Shown here one piece after another: positions 1 through 9,413 of a stretch of 64,000 bases of DNA. Position 1 is the first letter of the stretch. The number at the start of each line of letters is the position of its first letter. The notes beneath the pieces are model-generated. The model did not search any database. It had not been told where the DNA came from and was given only the letters and a program-made list of their open reading frames with translations. The stretch covers positions 20,774 through 84,773 of the forward strand of contig NZ_BJYS01000037.1 of NCBI RefSeq assembly GCF_007991635.1. Direction: 5' to 3'. The position numbers were made by a program, and so were the translations under genes. Origin of the DNA: Adhaeribacter aerolatus (GTDB lineage: Bacteria > Bacteroidota > Bacteroidia > Cytophagales > Hymenobacteraceae).

Positions 1-1004
1 GCTAGGTTAATATTTAAAGCCTCCAGATAGGTGGGAGCCAAATCAATCAGGCTTACCACGTCTTTTACCACCCGGCCTCCTTTTACTTTATCTCCCCACC
101 TAATGGCTAGCGGCACATGAAAGCCATACTCGTATAAGTTAGCTTTCGCCCTTGGGAAGGCCATGCCATTATCCGACGTTACGACTATGATGGTATTATC
201 CAGTTCCCCGGCTTCTTCCAGCAACTTTAGCATTTGCCCCAGATGTTGGTCGAACCATTCTATTTCCAGCGCATAATCCAGTATATCACTGCGTACTTCT
301 TCGGTGTCGGGTAAAAAGGAAGGGACTATCACCTCTTCCAGTTTCTTGCCCGCTTTTAAGCCGGAGCCTTTTTCGAATGTCCGGTGGGGCTCCTGGCCAC
401 CGTACCAGAAACAAAAAGGCTGGCCTTTAGACCGTTTCGCCAGGAATTCGGCAAAATTACCGGCATAATCAACTTTACTAATACCGGTGGTGGGTGGCGT
501 TAGGGTTTTGGTGCTAAAGGCCGGTCCGGCGGGGTTCCGGGTTCTGCCACTTACTTTCCAATTACCGGGCCCCCAGCCTTTACCGGTAAACCCAACAAAA
601 TACCCAGCCTGCTCCAGCATATCCGGATAAACTACGAATTTAGTCGGGAAAGCACTCGCGTGGGTACCGGCGTCTTCGAGTTGCCAGCAATTTCTGCCCG
701 TTAAAAGCGCAGCGCGGCTGGGGCTACAACCCGGCGAAGCACTAAAGGCATTGGTAAAAAGCACCCCTTCCCGGGCAATCCGGTCAAAGGCCGGGGTCCG
801 GACTACTTTATCACCGTATATGGAGGCTGAAGGAAATGATTGGTCGTCGGAAATGGCGAAAAGAATATTCGGCCTTTTGAAATTGCTTTCGGTAGTTTTT
901 GTTGCGACCGGCTTTTGGACACCGGCGTTTTTGCACCCGTAAAAAAGAAAAAGCAGGATTATAAGCTGAAATATTTTTAGACTATTATTATTTAAATATT
1001 TCAT
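1..1004 (-). CDS. Sulfatase, SGSH-like lipoprotein (3' end cut by window edge)
   Basis: Formylglycine-dependent S1 sulfatase. I translated it directly from the minus strand; the ATG lies at 1004 and the frame is open to base 1, so the C-terminus is missing. It opens with a hydrophobic segment ending FYGC (Cys24), a plausible though atypical lipobox, so it is probably a periplasmic lipoprotein. The active-site motif CSPSR begins at about Cys93 (Cys to formylglycine), with the metal-binding SDD near residues 52-54. The late block TSDNGMAFPRAKANLY resembles human N-sulfoglucosamine sulfohydrolase (SGSH), which suggests a sulfamidase or related exo-sulfatase; substrate is inferred. It is the last visible gene of a minus-strand run after two other sulfatases and has a close paralogue at 60624-62105. 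Confidence 0.9.
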   Translation of the reverse strand, partial: MKYLNNNSLKIFQLIILLFLFYGCKNAGVQKPVATKTTESNFKRPNILFAISDDQSFPSASIYGDKVVRTPAFDRIAREGVLFTNAFSASPGCSPSRAALLTGRNCWQLEDAGTHASAFPTKFVVYPDMLEQAGYFVGFTGKGWGPGNWKVSGRTRNPAGPAFSTKTLTPPTTGISKVDYAGNFAEFLAKRSKGQPFCFWYGGQEPHRTFEKGSGLKAGKKLEEVIVPSFLPDTEEVRSDILDYALEIEWFDQHLGQMLKLLEEAGELDNTIIVVTSDNGMAFPRAKANLYEYGFHVPLAIRWGDKVKGGRVVKDVVSLIDLAPTYLEALNINL

Positions 1005-1310
1005 CCGATTATAATATTTGGAAGCTTAAAATATTAAAGAAATTTACCCTGTTTCAGGACCAATGATGCTATCATTTTGCCTAATCCAGGTTTATTCTTT
1101 TTACCAATAACCTGGGTTTTGCACCGGCACAGCTTCTATGTTTTTTTCAATTTTACTGAAGAAAAAAGAAAAACAGTTACTACCAGATGCTATGCCAACA
1201 TCGTATTTTATAGCTATCAGGTATGCTGTACAAAACCTGGTAGTTCGGTAAATATTAATTTTTGATATTTAAAACTGTTTCTTCTATAAAGGCCTATTTA
1301 AATCGAAATC
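1005..1310. other. Intergenic, no gene supported
   Basis: AT-rich spacer between two sulfatase genes of the same strand. A 62-codon plus-strand frame at 1077-1265 has low-complexity, cysteine-rich content and no family resemblance, so I treat it as chance. I see no strong hairpin with a T tract. The spacer is long enough to hold a separate promoter for the first sulfatase. Confidence 0.5.
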
Positions 1311-2774
1311 TTACTTTTTACTTTGCACAGTGCTCACCGCTGGTTTATTGCCGGCCCGCAGCAAACCAGATAATTCTTTTACCTGTTTGGCATACTGATT
1401 ATTCTTGGCCAGATTGGTAAATTCTCCCGGATCAGCTTCGTGGTTGTATAATTCCGTGCCGGCCCTGCCTTCGTCCCATTCGGTGTAGCGCCATTTTTCC
1501 GTGCGGATGCTGCGACCCATTAGCTGGCCCCGTTTTACCTGGGTGTAGGCATGACGGTTCCAGGTAGCATTGGGTTTCTCTAACAGCGGCTTTAAACTGG
1601 CTCCCGATAAATGGCTTGGTACCGGTAACTTACACAAATCAACCAAGGTCGGATATATATCCAACAATTCTACCGTGCGCGGGCTTTTCTTTCCTTTCTC
1701 TTTTGAACCAGGTACCGAGATAATAAACGGCACCCGCGCCGAACGCTCGAATAAACTTTGTTTCATCCATTGCCCGTGGTTGGCCAGGTTATAACCGTGG
1801 TCGCTCCACAAGACTATGATTGTTTTTTCGGCTAAGTTCAACCGGTCTACTGCATCTATTAATTTACCTACCTGGGCATCCATAAAAGAGATAGTCGCAT
1901 AATAGCCCCGGATACCTTCCCGCTGCTGCAACTCGTTTAAACCATAATTGGCAGGCTTGGTAGACAGGGCTGCTTCCGGAATATCCTGCATATCATCGGC
2001 TGGTTCCTGGGGTAAGGTAATTTTATCCAGCGGGTACATCTCAAAATATTTTTTGGGCGCCACGTACGGCGAATGGGGACGGAAAAACCCCACGGCTAAA
2101 AAGAAAGGTTTGTCTTTATGCTGCTCCATTAACTTAATAGCTTCCAGCGCAACCTTACCGTCGGTCTGTTCTTCGTCGGTTCCTTCGGCTTCCAGAACGG
2201 CTAACGTGGAGCCCAAAGGCCGTTTGGGCAGCAGGTTACGAATCATGGCTTCTTCGGTTTTATCGCGGCCAATGGGGTTTACTACTTGTTGCCACGAAGC
2301 CGGGTCATCCATGCCGTTGGTGCCTATTTGCCCCGGTACCCCGTAATGGAATATTTTACCTACCCGGGCGGTGTAATAGCCATTCTGCTTGAAATGTTGC
2401 GGTAAGGTAACTACCTCCGGATGAATGGTACGGAAATTGGTTACCAAATCATAGACCTGGGTTTCGTCGGGTTTCAGGCCGGTAAGCAAAGACGCCCGGC
2501 TGGGGCTGCACCAGGGCAACTGACAATAAGCTTTATCGAATTGCACCCCTCTTCTGGCTAACCTGTCAATATTCGGGCTTTTCACCAACGGATGTCCGTA
2601 GGTGCCCAAATCATTGTTCAGGTCGTCTACCGCAATAAAAAGCACGTTGTACTTCTCTGCAGCAGGTACCGGCGTTTTGGCCGGCACAAAAGAAATAAAG
2701 CCCCCTAAGATTATTCCTCCAGTCAGGAACAAGTATGCTTTTTTATTGAGCCAATTGAGCAGGTGCATATTCAT
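1311..2774 (-). CDS. Sulfatase, iduronate-2-sulfatase-like
   Basis: S1 sulfatase of 487 residues with an N-terminal hydrophobic signal segment (about residues 13-30), so exported. VDD near residues 49-51 supplies metal ligands and CSPSR at Cys89 is the formylglycine site. The block TLPQHFKQNGYYTARVGKIFH closely parallels human iduronate-2-sulfatase, as does the spacing NIDRLARRG before the active site. Known family members remove 2-O-sulfate from uronic acids in heparan or dermatan sulfate; the actual substrate here is inferred only. It starts 21 bp after the next upstream sulfatase stop (2796), so the two are probably cotranscribed. ATG codons at residues 1 and 3 are both possible starts. 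Confidence 0.93.
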   Translation of the reverse strand: MNMHLLNWLNKKAYLFLTGGIILGGFISFVPAKTPVPAAEKYNVLFIAVDDLNNDLGTYGHPLVKSPNIDRLARRGVQFDKAYCQLPWCSPSRASLLTGLKPDETQVYDLVTNFRTIHPEVVTLPQHFKQNGYYTARVGKIFHYGVPGQIGTNGMDDPASWQQVVNPIGRDKTEEAMIRNLLPKRPLGSTLAVLEAEGTDEEQTDGKVALEAIKLMEQHKDKPFFLAVGFFRPHSPYVAPKKYFEMYPLDKITLPQEPADDMQDIPEAALSTKPANYGLNELQQREGIRGYYATISFMDAQVGKLIDAVDRLNLAEKTIIVLWSDHGYNLANHGQWMKQSLFERSARVPFIISVPGSKEKGKKSPRTVELLDIYPTLVDLCKLPVPSHLSGASLKPLLEKPNATWNRHAYTQVKRGQLMGRSIRTEKWRYTEWDEGRAGTELYNHEADPGEFTNLAKNNQYAKQVKELSGLLRAGNKPAVSTVQSKK

Positions 2775-2795
2775 GTTAAATATTTTATCTCTTTA

Positions 2796-4352
2796 CTACC
2801 AGGTGCCTTTATACAAGTGGTCGTTCTTTTTGCCGTTAATGGGCTTGAGCGGTATTTGCAGGCCTTTGGTTTGCTCCAGCCAGTCCCACAGTTCTTTGTT
2901 TAGCTTCTGGGCAATGGGTTGGTGCTCGGTACTGCGGATTAAATTATTCACCTCGTAAGGGTCCTTCTGTAAATCGTATAACTCATCAATATCCCATACC
3001 CCTTGCGAGCGGGTAAACTTATACTGGTCAGTGCGGATGCTGAACATGGTTGGGGTTTGCGGAAATGCATTCTCCCAGTAGTACTCGTAGAATATTTTGT
3101 CACGCCAGTTACTAACCGGTTGGCCTTTCATGAGGGGGAGAAAGGAGACGCCCTGCATTTGGGTTGGTTTCTTCACTCCCGCCATTTCCAGAATAGTGGG
3201 CGCTATATCCAGGTTCAGGACCATCTGCTTAATCTTGGTATTAGGCTTAATCAAAGCCGGGCAACGCGCCAGCAACGGTACTTTCATAGATTCTTCGTAG
3301 GCGTGACGCTTATCGATTAAACCGTGCTCACCAAAGGAAAAGCCGTTATCGCCCATATAAAACACAATGGTTTCTTTATCTAAACCAGCTTCCTGTAAGT
3401 AAGCCAGCACCTGGCCTACGCTGCGATCGATGCCCAGCAACGTTTCTAAATAATCCTGGTAGAACCGGTCGAAATCGGTTTGCCCGTGGTACATGTAATC
3501 GACGCCGTGCCAACTGTGCCGCTGGGCTCTTACCCAATTGGGAATATCCTTGGTATTAAAAGTATACTGGCTGCCATCAGCCCGTTTGCCTTTGGTAAAC
3601 TTCGGACTGGTAGCCGTCTCGGTCATAAACATGGAAGCGGGGTATTGTATCTGGATGTTCTTGTATCGGCCTTTATCCTGCCGGGCGGGCATAAATTCCG
3701 AGTGCACCGCTTTGTGCGACAGGTACACAAAGAAAGGTTTATCTTTCTTTTGACCTTTCAGCCAGTCGATCGCATGCTGCGTGAGTAGTTCGGTAACGTA
3801 GGTGCTGTCTTTGTAGGCTACGGTTTTACCATTTATGTTCAAGGTAGGATTGTAGTAAACACCTTGCCCGCGGAAACTCTCCCAGTGGTTAAAGCCGGGA
3901 CGTGGATCAGGGTTATCGCCGCCCATGTGCCATTTGCCGAAGAACGCCGTTTGGTAGCCGGCTTTCTGTAAATATTGCGGAAAAAACAATAAACTGGCCG
4001 GGGCCGGCGCGGCATTGTCTACCACCGTGTGGGTATGGGCGTACTGGCCGGTTAAGATAGAAGCCCGGCTGGGCGAACACAAAGCCGTCGTTACAAAAGC
4101 ATTCTCGAAATGAGCGCCTTCTTTGGCTAAGCGGTCGAGGTTAGGTGTTTGCAGACCCGGTACTTTGCCGGTAAAACCCATAAAATCGTAGCGATGGTCG
4201 TCGGATAGAATATAGATAACATTGCGTGGTTTTACTCCGGGTAAAGGGGCGTGCACGATAACCGGTTTGGCTCCCTGCGCCGCTAAAAACAAGGGTAAAT
4301 AAAGAAAAACTACTAAGGCTAGTAAAATTCGTTTTAATTGTAAAACAGGCAT
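2796..4352 (-). CDS. Sulfatase, N-acetylglucosamine-6-sulfatase/mucin-desulfating type
   Basis: S1 sulfatase of 518 residues with a signal peptide (hydrophobic residues 8-25, ending AAQ). SDDHR near residues 50-54 gives metal ligands and CSPSR at Cys92 is the formylglycine site. The segments GFNHWESFRGQG, YMGDNGFSFGEHGLIDKRHAYEE and a C-terminal LYDLQKDPYE are typical of the GNS / mucin-desulfating group, whose members remove 6-O-sulfate from N-acetylhexosamines. Substrate choice (GlcNAc-6S or GalNAc-6S) cannot be read from sequence alone. It lies 164 bp downstream of a SusD gene and 21 bp upstream of the IDS-like sulfatase, so it belongs to the same polysaccharide-utilisation unit. Confidence 0.93.
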   Translation of the reverse strand: MPVLQLKRILLALVVFLYLPLFLAAQGAKPVIVHAPLPGVKPRNVIYILSDDHRYDFMGFTGKVPGLQTPNLDRLAKEGAHFENAFVTTALCSPSRASILTGQYAHTHTVVDNAAPAPASLLFFPQYLQKAGYQTAFFGKWHMGGDNPDPRPGFNHWESFRGQGVYYNPTLNINGKTVAYKDSTYVTELLTQHAIDWLKGQKKDKPFFVYLSHKAVHSEFMPARQDKGRYKNIQIQYPASMFMTETATSPKFTKGKRADGSQYTFNTKDIPNWVRAQRHSWHGVDYMYHGQTDFDRFYQDYLETLLGIDRSVGQVLAYLQEAGLDKETIVFYMGDNGFSFGEHGLIDKRHAYEESMKVPLLARCPALIKPNTKIKQMVLNLDIAPTILEMAGVKKPTQMQGVSFLPLMKGQPVSNWRDKIFYEYYWENAFPQTPTMFSIRTDQYKFTRSQGVWDIDELYDLQKDPYEVNNLIRSTEHQPIAQKLNKELWDWLEQTKGLQIPLKPINGKKNDHLYKGTW

Positions 4353-4516
4353 AAGTAAATATTAAGTTGGTTAAGCTTGTTTGAAGTATAGGTTACTTTT
4401 GCAAAAAGGAGTGCTAGCTACTTTCTCATCTCTTTGCCCCTGAAATAATATTGACCAATTTTGCAAAAATGCTTTTAATTGTGATTATAGGTTTACTACA
4501 ATATAACTTATATAAA

Positions 4517-5956
4517 TTAATACCCATCGTTCTGGTCAAGCTTTGCGTTGATATCCCGTTCCCGTTGGGGTACCGGATAAAGTACATGGTGGGGTTTAAT
4601 ATTTATGGTGCCGTTCTCTTTATGATTTTGCATCACGGTTAATAAGCGGCCCGTCCGGACCAAATCAAACCAGCGTTGGCCTTCTTTGGCAAACTCCAAT
4701 CTGCGTTCGGCATAAACGGCTTCTCTGAAACTAGTTTGATTCAGAGCGGCCAGATCATGTAAGTTATCTTTAAAAGCTCTCCGGCGCACCCGGTTGATAG
4801 CTGTGTAAGCCTCCGGCGTCGGGCCGCTTAGTTCGTTCAGTGCTTCAGCGTACATTATCAAAGCATCGGCATAGCGCAATATGGGCACATTCACATTAGA
4901 CTGGGCCGTTTTGCTGAAAGCCCCCGCATCGTAATATTTGTAATAAAGCGGGAAAGGAAAGGTATATACCTTATTGTTTACGGTTAATGAAGTAAATAAA
5001 GTAGCGTCGCGCCGGGTATCTTCCGGTTTATAGGCATTATAAAGATCTAACGTTGGAATATCGGCTTCCTGGCCGGTAAGGCCGGGTACCCGGGTGCGCG
5101 GCGCATCCAAAATCATCATGCCATTGGGTTGGCCGGGGTTTTCCATAAACTGCACCGAAAAAACCATTTCTTTGCCATTCTCGGTAGCCGGCACAAAGTT
5201 ATCCCGGTAATTGGCGTGCAAATCATACTTATAAGTAGCTTCGTTTTTAATTACCTCTTCCAGCTTTTGTACAGCATTGCTCCACTCCTTCCGGGTTAAG
5301 TAAACTTTGCCTAATAATATTTTAGCAGCGCCTTTAGTAGCTCTACCCAAATCGGCCCCGGTATAGGTAACCGGCAAATTATTTTCCGCAAACTTGAGAT
5401 CTTCTACAATTAAGGCGTATACCTCATCTACGGAGGCGCGCTCCAGGTTTAGATTATTTAAATCACGGGTATCAGAAGTAACAATAGGGACTTTGCCGTA
5501 AAAGCGTACCAGGTTAAAATAGAAAAGCGCTCTTAGAAAATGGGCTTCTCCTAAAATGCGTTGCTTCAAGGTCTCATCCATGGTAACCGTCGGTACCCGG
5601 CTTAGGACCACGTTCGCCCGGTTAATGCCATCGTAATGTTCCATCCAGGTTTGGCCGGCAAAGGTGTTTTCCGAAGTAAAATTATAGTACTCCAAATCAA
5701 TCAGAAAAGCGTTGTTCATGCCCTGCCCGTTTTTTAAATCATCGGTGGGTAAATCGGCCATTACATTAATTATGCGGTTATACATACCAGGAGCAAACCG
5801 TTGGTAAACCGCATTTATACTGGCCAGTGCTTCTTCGGGTGTTTTATAAAAATTTTCCGAAACCAGAATATGCTCCGGTTCTTCTTTCAATAATTCGCAA
5901 CTGTTATTTAACAGGCCGAGGCTGATAATAAAGAGCAGTTTTTTATATATTTTCAT
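4517..5956 (-). CDS. SusD/RagB-family glycan-binding lipoprotein (pair 1)
   Basis: SusD-like surface lipoprotein of 479 residues. The signal peptide ends NNSC with Glu directly after the lipidated cysteine (CELLKEE), consistent with the acidic Bacteroidota surface-export signal. The SusD_N-like part holds the TPR-type segment RILGEAHFLRALFYFNLVRFYG, and the C-terminal part has the classic NRVRRRAF and YAERRLEFAKEGQRWFDLVR blocks. It binds oligosaccharide at the cell surface and caps the partner SusC channel. It follows the SusC gene by 69 bp on the same strand and is followed by three sulfatases, so the imported glycan is probably sulfated. Confidence 0.95.
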   Translation of the reverse strand: MKIYKKLLFIISLGLLNNSCELLKEEPEHILVSENFYKTPEEALASINAVYQRFAPGMYNRIINVMADLPTDDLKNGQGMNNAFLIDLEYYNFTSENTFAGQTWMEHYDGINRANVVLSRVPTVTMDETLKQRILGEAHFLRALFYFNLVRFYGKVPIVTSDTRDLNNLNLERASVDEVYALIVEDLKFAENNLPVTYTGADLGRATKGAAKILLGKVYLTRKEWSNAVQKLEEVIKNEATYKYDLHANYRDNFVPATENGKEMVFSVQFMENPGQPNGMMILDAPRTRVPGLTGQEADIPTLDLYNAYKPEDTRRDATLFTSLTVNNKVYTFPFPLYYKYYDAGAFSKTAQSNVNVPILRYADALIMYAEALNELSGPTPEAYTAINRVRRRAFKDNLHDLAALNQTSFREAVYAERRLEFAKEGQRWFDLVRTGRLLTVMQNHKENGTINIKPHHVLYPVPQRERDINAKLDQNDGY

Positions 5957-6025
5957 TTGAATTTTATTCGTAAGCGTTATACAAAAAGGGCCATTAACCG
6001 AAACTTATGCTTAGCATGGACCAGG

Positions 6026-9000
6026 TTATCTTAAATTGAAACTAAGGCCTAAGATGTAAGCCTTGGCGGAAGGATAAACGCCATAATCTTGCCCCATATC
6101 GAGGTTAGAAGCACCAAACCGGCTCACTTCCGGATCGAAACCGCTGTATTTGGTTAGGGTTAACAAGTTTTGGGCAGTAGCGTACACCTTAAAGCCTTCT
6201 ATCTTTTTAGCAATAATACCCGGCACGTTATAGGCCAGTGTTAAGGTTTTAATGCGCAGAAAAGAGCCGTCTTCTACCTGGCGGTCCGAGAACAGGAAAG
6301 TTCTGGTGCGGGTAGCCCGCGGGTATACATTGCTGGGGTTCGTGGGCGTCCAGCGGTTTATAAAATCGGCCGAGATGTTCTGGTCGCCGGTGGGCAGTTC
6401 TAACTCAAACCGGTTGTAATTGAGGATATCGTTACCCGACACCCACTGGGCGAAAATATTCAGTTCCAAACCTTTCCAACTAAAATTATTCGTAATGCCT
6501 CCGAAAAACTTCGGTAGAGCACTGCCAATAACAGTTCGGTCGCCATCGGGGGTTATTTTGCCATCGCCGTTTAAATCTTTGTATTTACGGTCTCCGGGTT
6601 TGGCGGCCGGCTGCGCACTACCGGCAATATCTTCGTTTAACTGAAAAATACCATCCGATACGTAGCCGTAAAAGTTACCAATGGGCTTGCCTACTTCTAC
6701 CCGCGTTACCTGGGTTATTTTTAAGTGGCTGCTGGACCCTTCCGAATAGAAGAAATCTACATCGCCCAAATCCAGTACCTTGTTGGTGTTGGTGGCAATA
6801 TTAAAATTAGTCGTCCATTTAAAAGCGCCAGTCAGGTTATCAGAGTTAATGCCTAGCTCCAGGCCTTTGTTTTCGATGCTGCCAATATTTTGTAAGGCCG
6901 TGGCGTAGCCGCTGGTCCAGGGGATAGCCGCGCTGTAAAGCAGGTCAGTCGTTTTTTTATGATAGGCATCGAGGGTAAAGCGCAAACGGTTATTTAAGAT
7001 ACCCAAATCCAAACCCACATCGAACTGACCGGTTTTTTCCCATCTTAAATCCGGATTGGGCACCCGGTTAGGCCGGAAGCCGGTTACCAGAGCGCCGCCA
7101 AAATTGTAGTTGTTCGAAACTAAAGTAGCTAACGCATTATATTGCCCTATCTCCTGGTTACCCGTAATGCCATAACTTACCCGCAGTTTTAAATCGTCGA
7201 AAAAATTCAGGTCTTTAATAAATTGTTCTTCGGCCAGGCGGTAACCCAGGGCAGCGGAAGGGAAAAAGCCGTATTTATTGCCCTCGCCAAAACGGGATGA
7301 ACCATCTACCCGGCCGGTTAAGGTTAATAAATATTTTTCTTTGAAGTTATAATTGGCCCGGCCAATGTATGAAATCAAACCCCATTCGGGCGATGCGGTG
7401 GTGGGTTCGTTAAAAGTAGACCCGCTTTGCAGGCTATTCTCCTGGAGGGCATTCGTTACAAAACCCTGCGACGAAGCCGCAACGGTCTCGGACCGGTTGC
7501 CTTGGAATGTAACCCCCGCTAATAAACTAAGCGCATTATTATCATTTATTTTTTTATCGAAGGTCAGGATGTTTTCGTTCAGCCAGGTGGTGCTGGTGGT
7601 ATTCGAAACCAGGCCGTAGCCTTTGGTGGCCTGGCCAAAAGCAAGGGTACTCGGAATAAAATAATTGCCTTTGTTGTTTAACAAATCGGTACCCAGCGAA
7701 ACCCGTAGGCGCAGACCTTTTATAATTTCGTATTGGCCGTAAATATCACCTAATAAACGGAGCACCGTATTTTCATTGATGAGTTCCCGGGCCATGGCTA
7801 CCGGGTTGGGCACTTCCCCGCCGCGGTCGCTGCGCACAGTGTAAAGGCCTAAAGCTTCGTCTTCGTAAACCGGCAGAATAGGGTTCATCAGCAGCGAAGC
7901 TAAAATGGCTCCCTGGTTCTGGCCGCCATCGTTGCCGGTTCGGGGGGTGTTGCCGGTGGTGCGGTTAAAAGTTAAGTGGGTACCAATATTAAATTTCTGG
8001 TTTACTTTCCGTTCCAGGTTAACCCGGGTATTTATACGGTCGAAATACGAGTTAATCAGGGTGCCATCCTGCTTAAAATATCCTCCCGAAAGCGCGTAAG
8101 TTGTTTTTTCATCGCCACCCGAAAAACTTAACTGGTAGTTCTGAATCGGGGCCGGGGTAAATATTTCTTCCTGCCAATCGGTACCTTCGCCGAAACCGGC
8201 AATTTGGGCCGGGGTATAAATGGGCGCCAACCCATCGTTGGTGTAAGCATCGTTTACCAGATTGGCAAATTCGGTGGCGTTTAATAAATCAATTTTTTTG
8301 CGGTTCTGCTGCATGCCATAATAGCTTTCGAAACTGACTACATCGCGCCCCCGTTTGCCGTTTTTGGTAGTTACCAGCACCACGCCATTAGCTCCGCGGG
8401 AGCCGTAAATAGCGGTAGCGGATGCATCCTTCAATATTTCGATCGATTCAATATCACCGGGATTTAAGGAAGCCATCGGGTTTAAATTGGGACCCGTGCC
8501 GGGCGTACTTAAGCCGCCGCCGCTATAAACCGGAAAGCCATCAATTACATAAAGCGGTTCATTGCCGCCTTGCAAAGAGTTTCCGCCTCTAATCCGGATA
8601 GACGCTACCGCGCCGGGCTGTCCCGACGATTGCGTCACCTGCACCCCGGAAGCCCTGCCTTGTAAACCCTGATCAATAGAAGTTAAAGGCTGGGTTTTCA
8701 GGTCTTCGGCCTTTACGGAAGTAATCGCGCCGGTTAAGTCGCTTTTCTTTTGCGTACCATAACCCACTACCACCACTTCTTCAAGAGCTTTGGCATCATC
8801 GGCTAATACCACGTTTAACTTACCCGAACCGGGCACCGCCACTTCCTGGGTGGTATAACCAATAAAAGAAATGACCAGAACGCCGCTGGCATCCGGCAAC
8901 TTCAGGGAAAAGGTACCATCAGCGCCCGTAGTAGTACCAATGGCAGTTCCTTTCAGAAGAATGGTTACTCCGGGTAAACCTTCGTTATTTTTAGAAGTAA

Positions 9001-9223
9001 CCCGCCCGGTTACAATTATTTCTGCCGCTTTATGTTCGTTTACAGATTTATTTGTTTTATCTGAAGCTGCTGAGGGCTTTAAAAGAAGCGCGGCAATGGA
9101 AGGGGTGCTTGCCCCATGGCTGTAATTATATGCCAAAAGCAATTGTGCATTTACAGCCGGGGCACTACAGGTAAATATTAGAGCAAATAAATGCCATTTA
9201 AGGGGAGGTAAACCTTTAAGCAT
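6026..9223 (-). CDS. SusC/RagA-family TonB-dependent transporter (pair 1)
   Basis: Outer-membrane TonB-dependent transporter of 1065 residues. Order: signal peptide (about 1-26), CarboxypepD_reg-like domain (about 70-145, with GTTTGADGTFSL), the SusC linker EEVVVVGYGTQKK (about 148-160), plug domain with LYVIDG and YGSRGANGVVLVTTK, then a 22-strand-type barrel to the C-terminal aromatic region. It imports glycan fragments bound by the SusD at 4517-5956. There is no N-terminal STN domain, unlike the SusC at 12673. A long imperfect hairpin (9301-9379) lies in the leader between this gene and the upstream sulfatase. Confidence 0.96.
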   Translation of the reverse strand: MLKGLPPLKWHLFALIFTCSAPAVNAQLLLAYNYSHGASTPSIAALLLKPSAASDKTNKSVNEHKAAEIIVTGRVTSKNNEGLPGVTILLKGTAIGTTTGADGTFSLKLPDASGVLVISFIGYTTQEVAVPGSGKLNVVLADDAKALEEVVVVGYGTQKKSDLTGAITSVKAEDLKTQPLTSIDQGLQGRASGVQVTQSSGQPGAVASIRIRGGNSLQGGNEPLYVIDGFPVYSGGGLSTPGTGPNLNPMASLNPGDIESIEILKDASATAIYGSRGANGVVLVTTKNGKRGRDVVSFESYYGMQQNRKKIDLLNATEFANLVNDAYTNDGLAPIYTPAQIAGFGEGTDWQEEIFTPAPIQNYQLSFSGGDEKTTYALSGGYFKQDGTLINSYFDRINTRVNLERKVNQKFNIGTHLTFNRTTGNTPRTGNDGGQNQGAILASLLMNPILPVYEDEALGLYTVRSDRGGEVPNPVAMARELINENTVLRLLGDIYGQYEIIKGLRLRVSLGTDLLNNKGNYFIPSTLAFGQATKGYGLVSNTTSTTWLNENILTFDKKINDNNALSLLAGVTFQGNRSETVAASSQGFVTNALQENSLQSGSTFNEPTTASPEWGLISYIGRANYNFKEKYLLTLTGRVDGSSRFGEGNKYGFFPSAALGYRLAEEQFIKDLNFFDDLKLRVSYGITGNQEIGQYNALATLVSNNYNFGGALVTGFRPNRVPNPDLRWEKTGQFDVGLDLGILNNRLRFTLDAYHKKTTDLLYSAAIPWTSGYATALQNIGSIENKGLELGINSDNLTGAFKWTTNFNIATNTNKVLDLGDVDFFYSEGSSSHLKITQVTRVEVGKPIGNFYGYVSDGIFQLNEDIAGSAQPAAKPGDRKYKDLNGDGKITPDGDRTVIGSALPKFFGGITNNFSWKGLELNIFAQWVSGNDILNYNRFELELPTGDQNISADFINRWTPTNPSNVYPRATRTRTFLFSDRQVEDGSFLRIKTLTLAYNVPGIIAKKIEGFKVYATAQNLLTLTKYSGFDPEVSRFGASNLDMGQDYGVYPSAKAYILGLSFNLR

Positions 9224-9300
9224 AATTCTTAAATTTAAGAATAGATGATTTAAATAAAATTATTTCGGGATCGGGTTGAACCAGAAACTGGTTCCGTAGT

Positions 9301-9379
9301 CCGCTTATGGGTTAAGTAGCAGAGAAGGCGCGTTAAAAAAGGAGTCGCCTTCGCCGCTACTTAAAGCCATATAAGTGGT
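9301..9379 (-). promoter_or_regulatory. Long imperfect hairpin between sulfatase and susC
   Basis: TTAAGTAGC (9312-9320) pairs perfectly with GCTACTTAA (9356-9364), and AAGGCG (9325-9330) with CGCCTT (9346-9351), separated by a 4x4 internal loop; flanking CCGCTTATGG and CCATATAAGTGG extend the pairing imperfectly. It sits 3' of the sulfatase (stop 9414) and 5' of susC (start 9223). It has no strong T tract. It could be a processing or stability element, or a partial terminator separating expression of the two genes. Confidence 0.5.
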
Positions 9380-9413
9380 AGAAGATGAAAATCAGCAAGT
9401 AAAAATCCGGGTC

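Noticed and set aside
1077..1265. 62-codon plus-strand frame between two sulfatase genes
   Set aside because: Low-complexity, cysteine-rich, no family resemblance and no neighbouring plus-strand gene; treated as chance.
4451..4642. Plus-strand 63-codon frame overlapping the susD end
   Set aside because: Antisense shadow over the SusD C-terminus with hydrophobic chance content and no supporting context.
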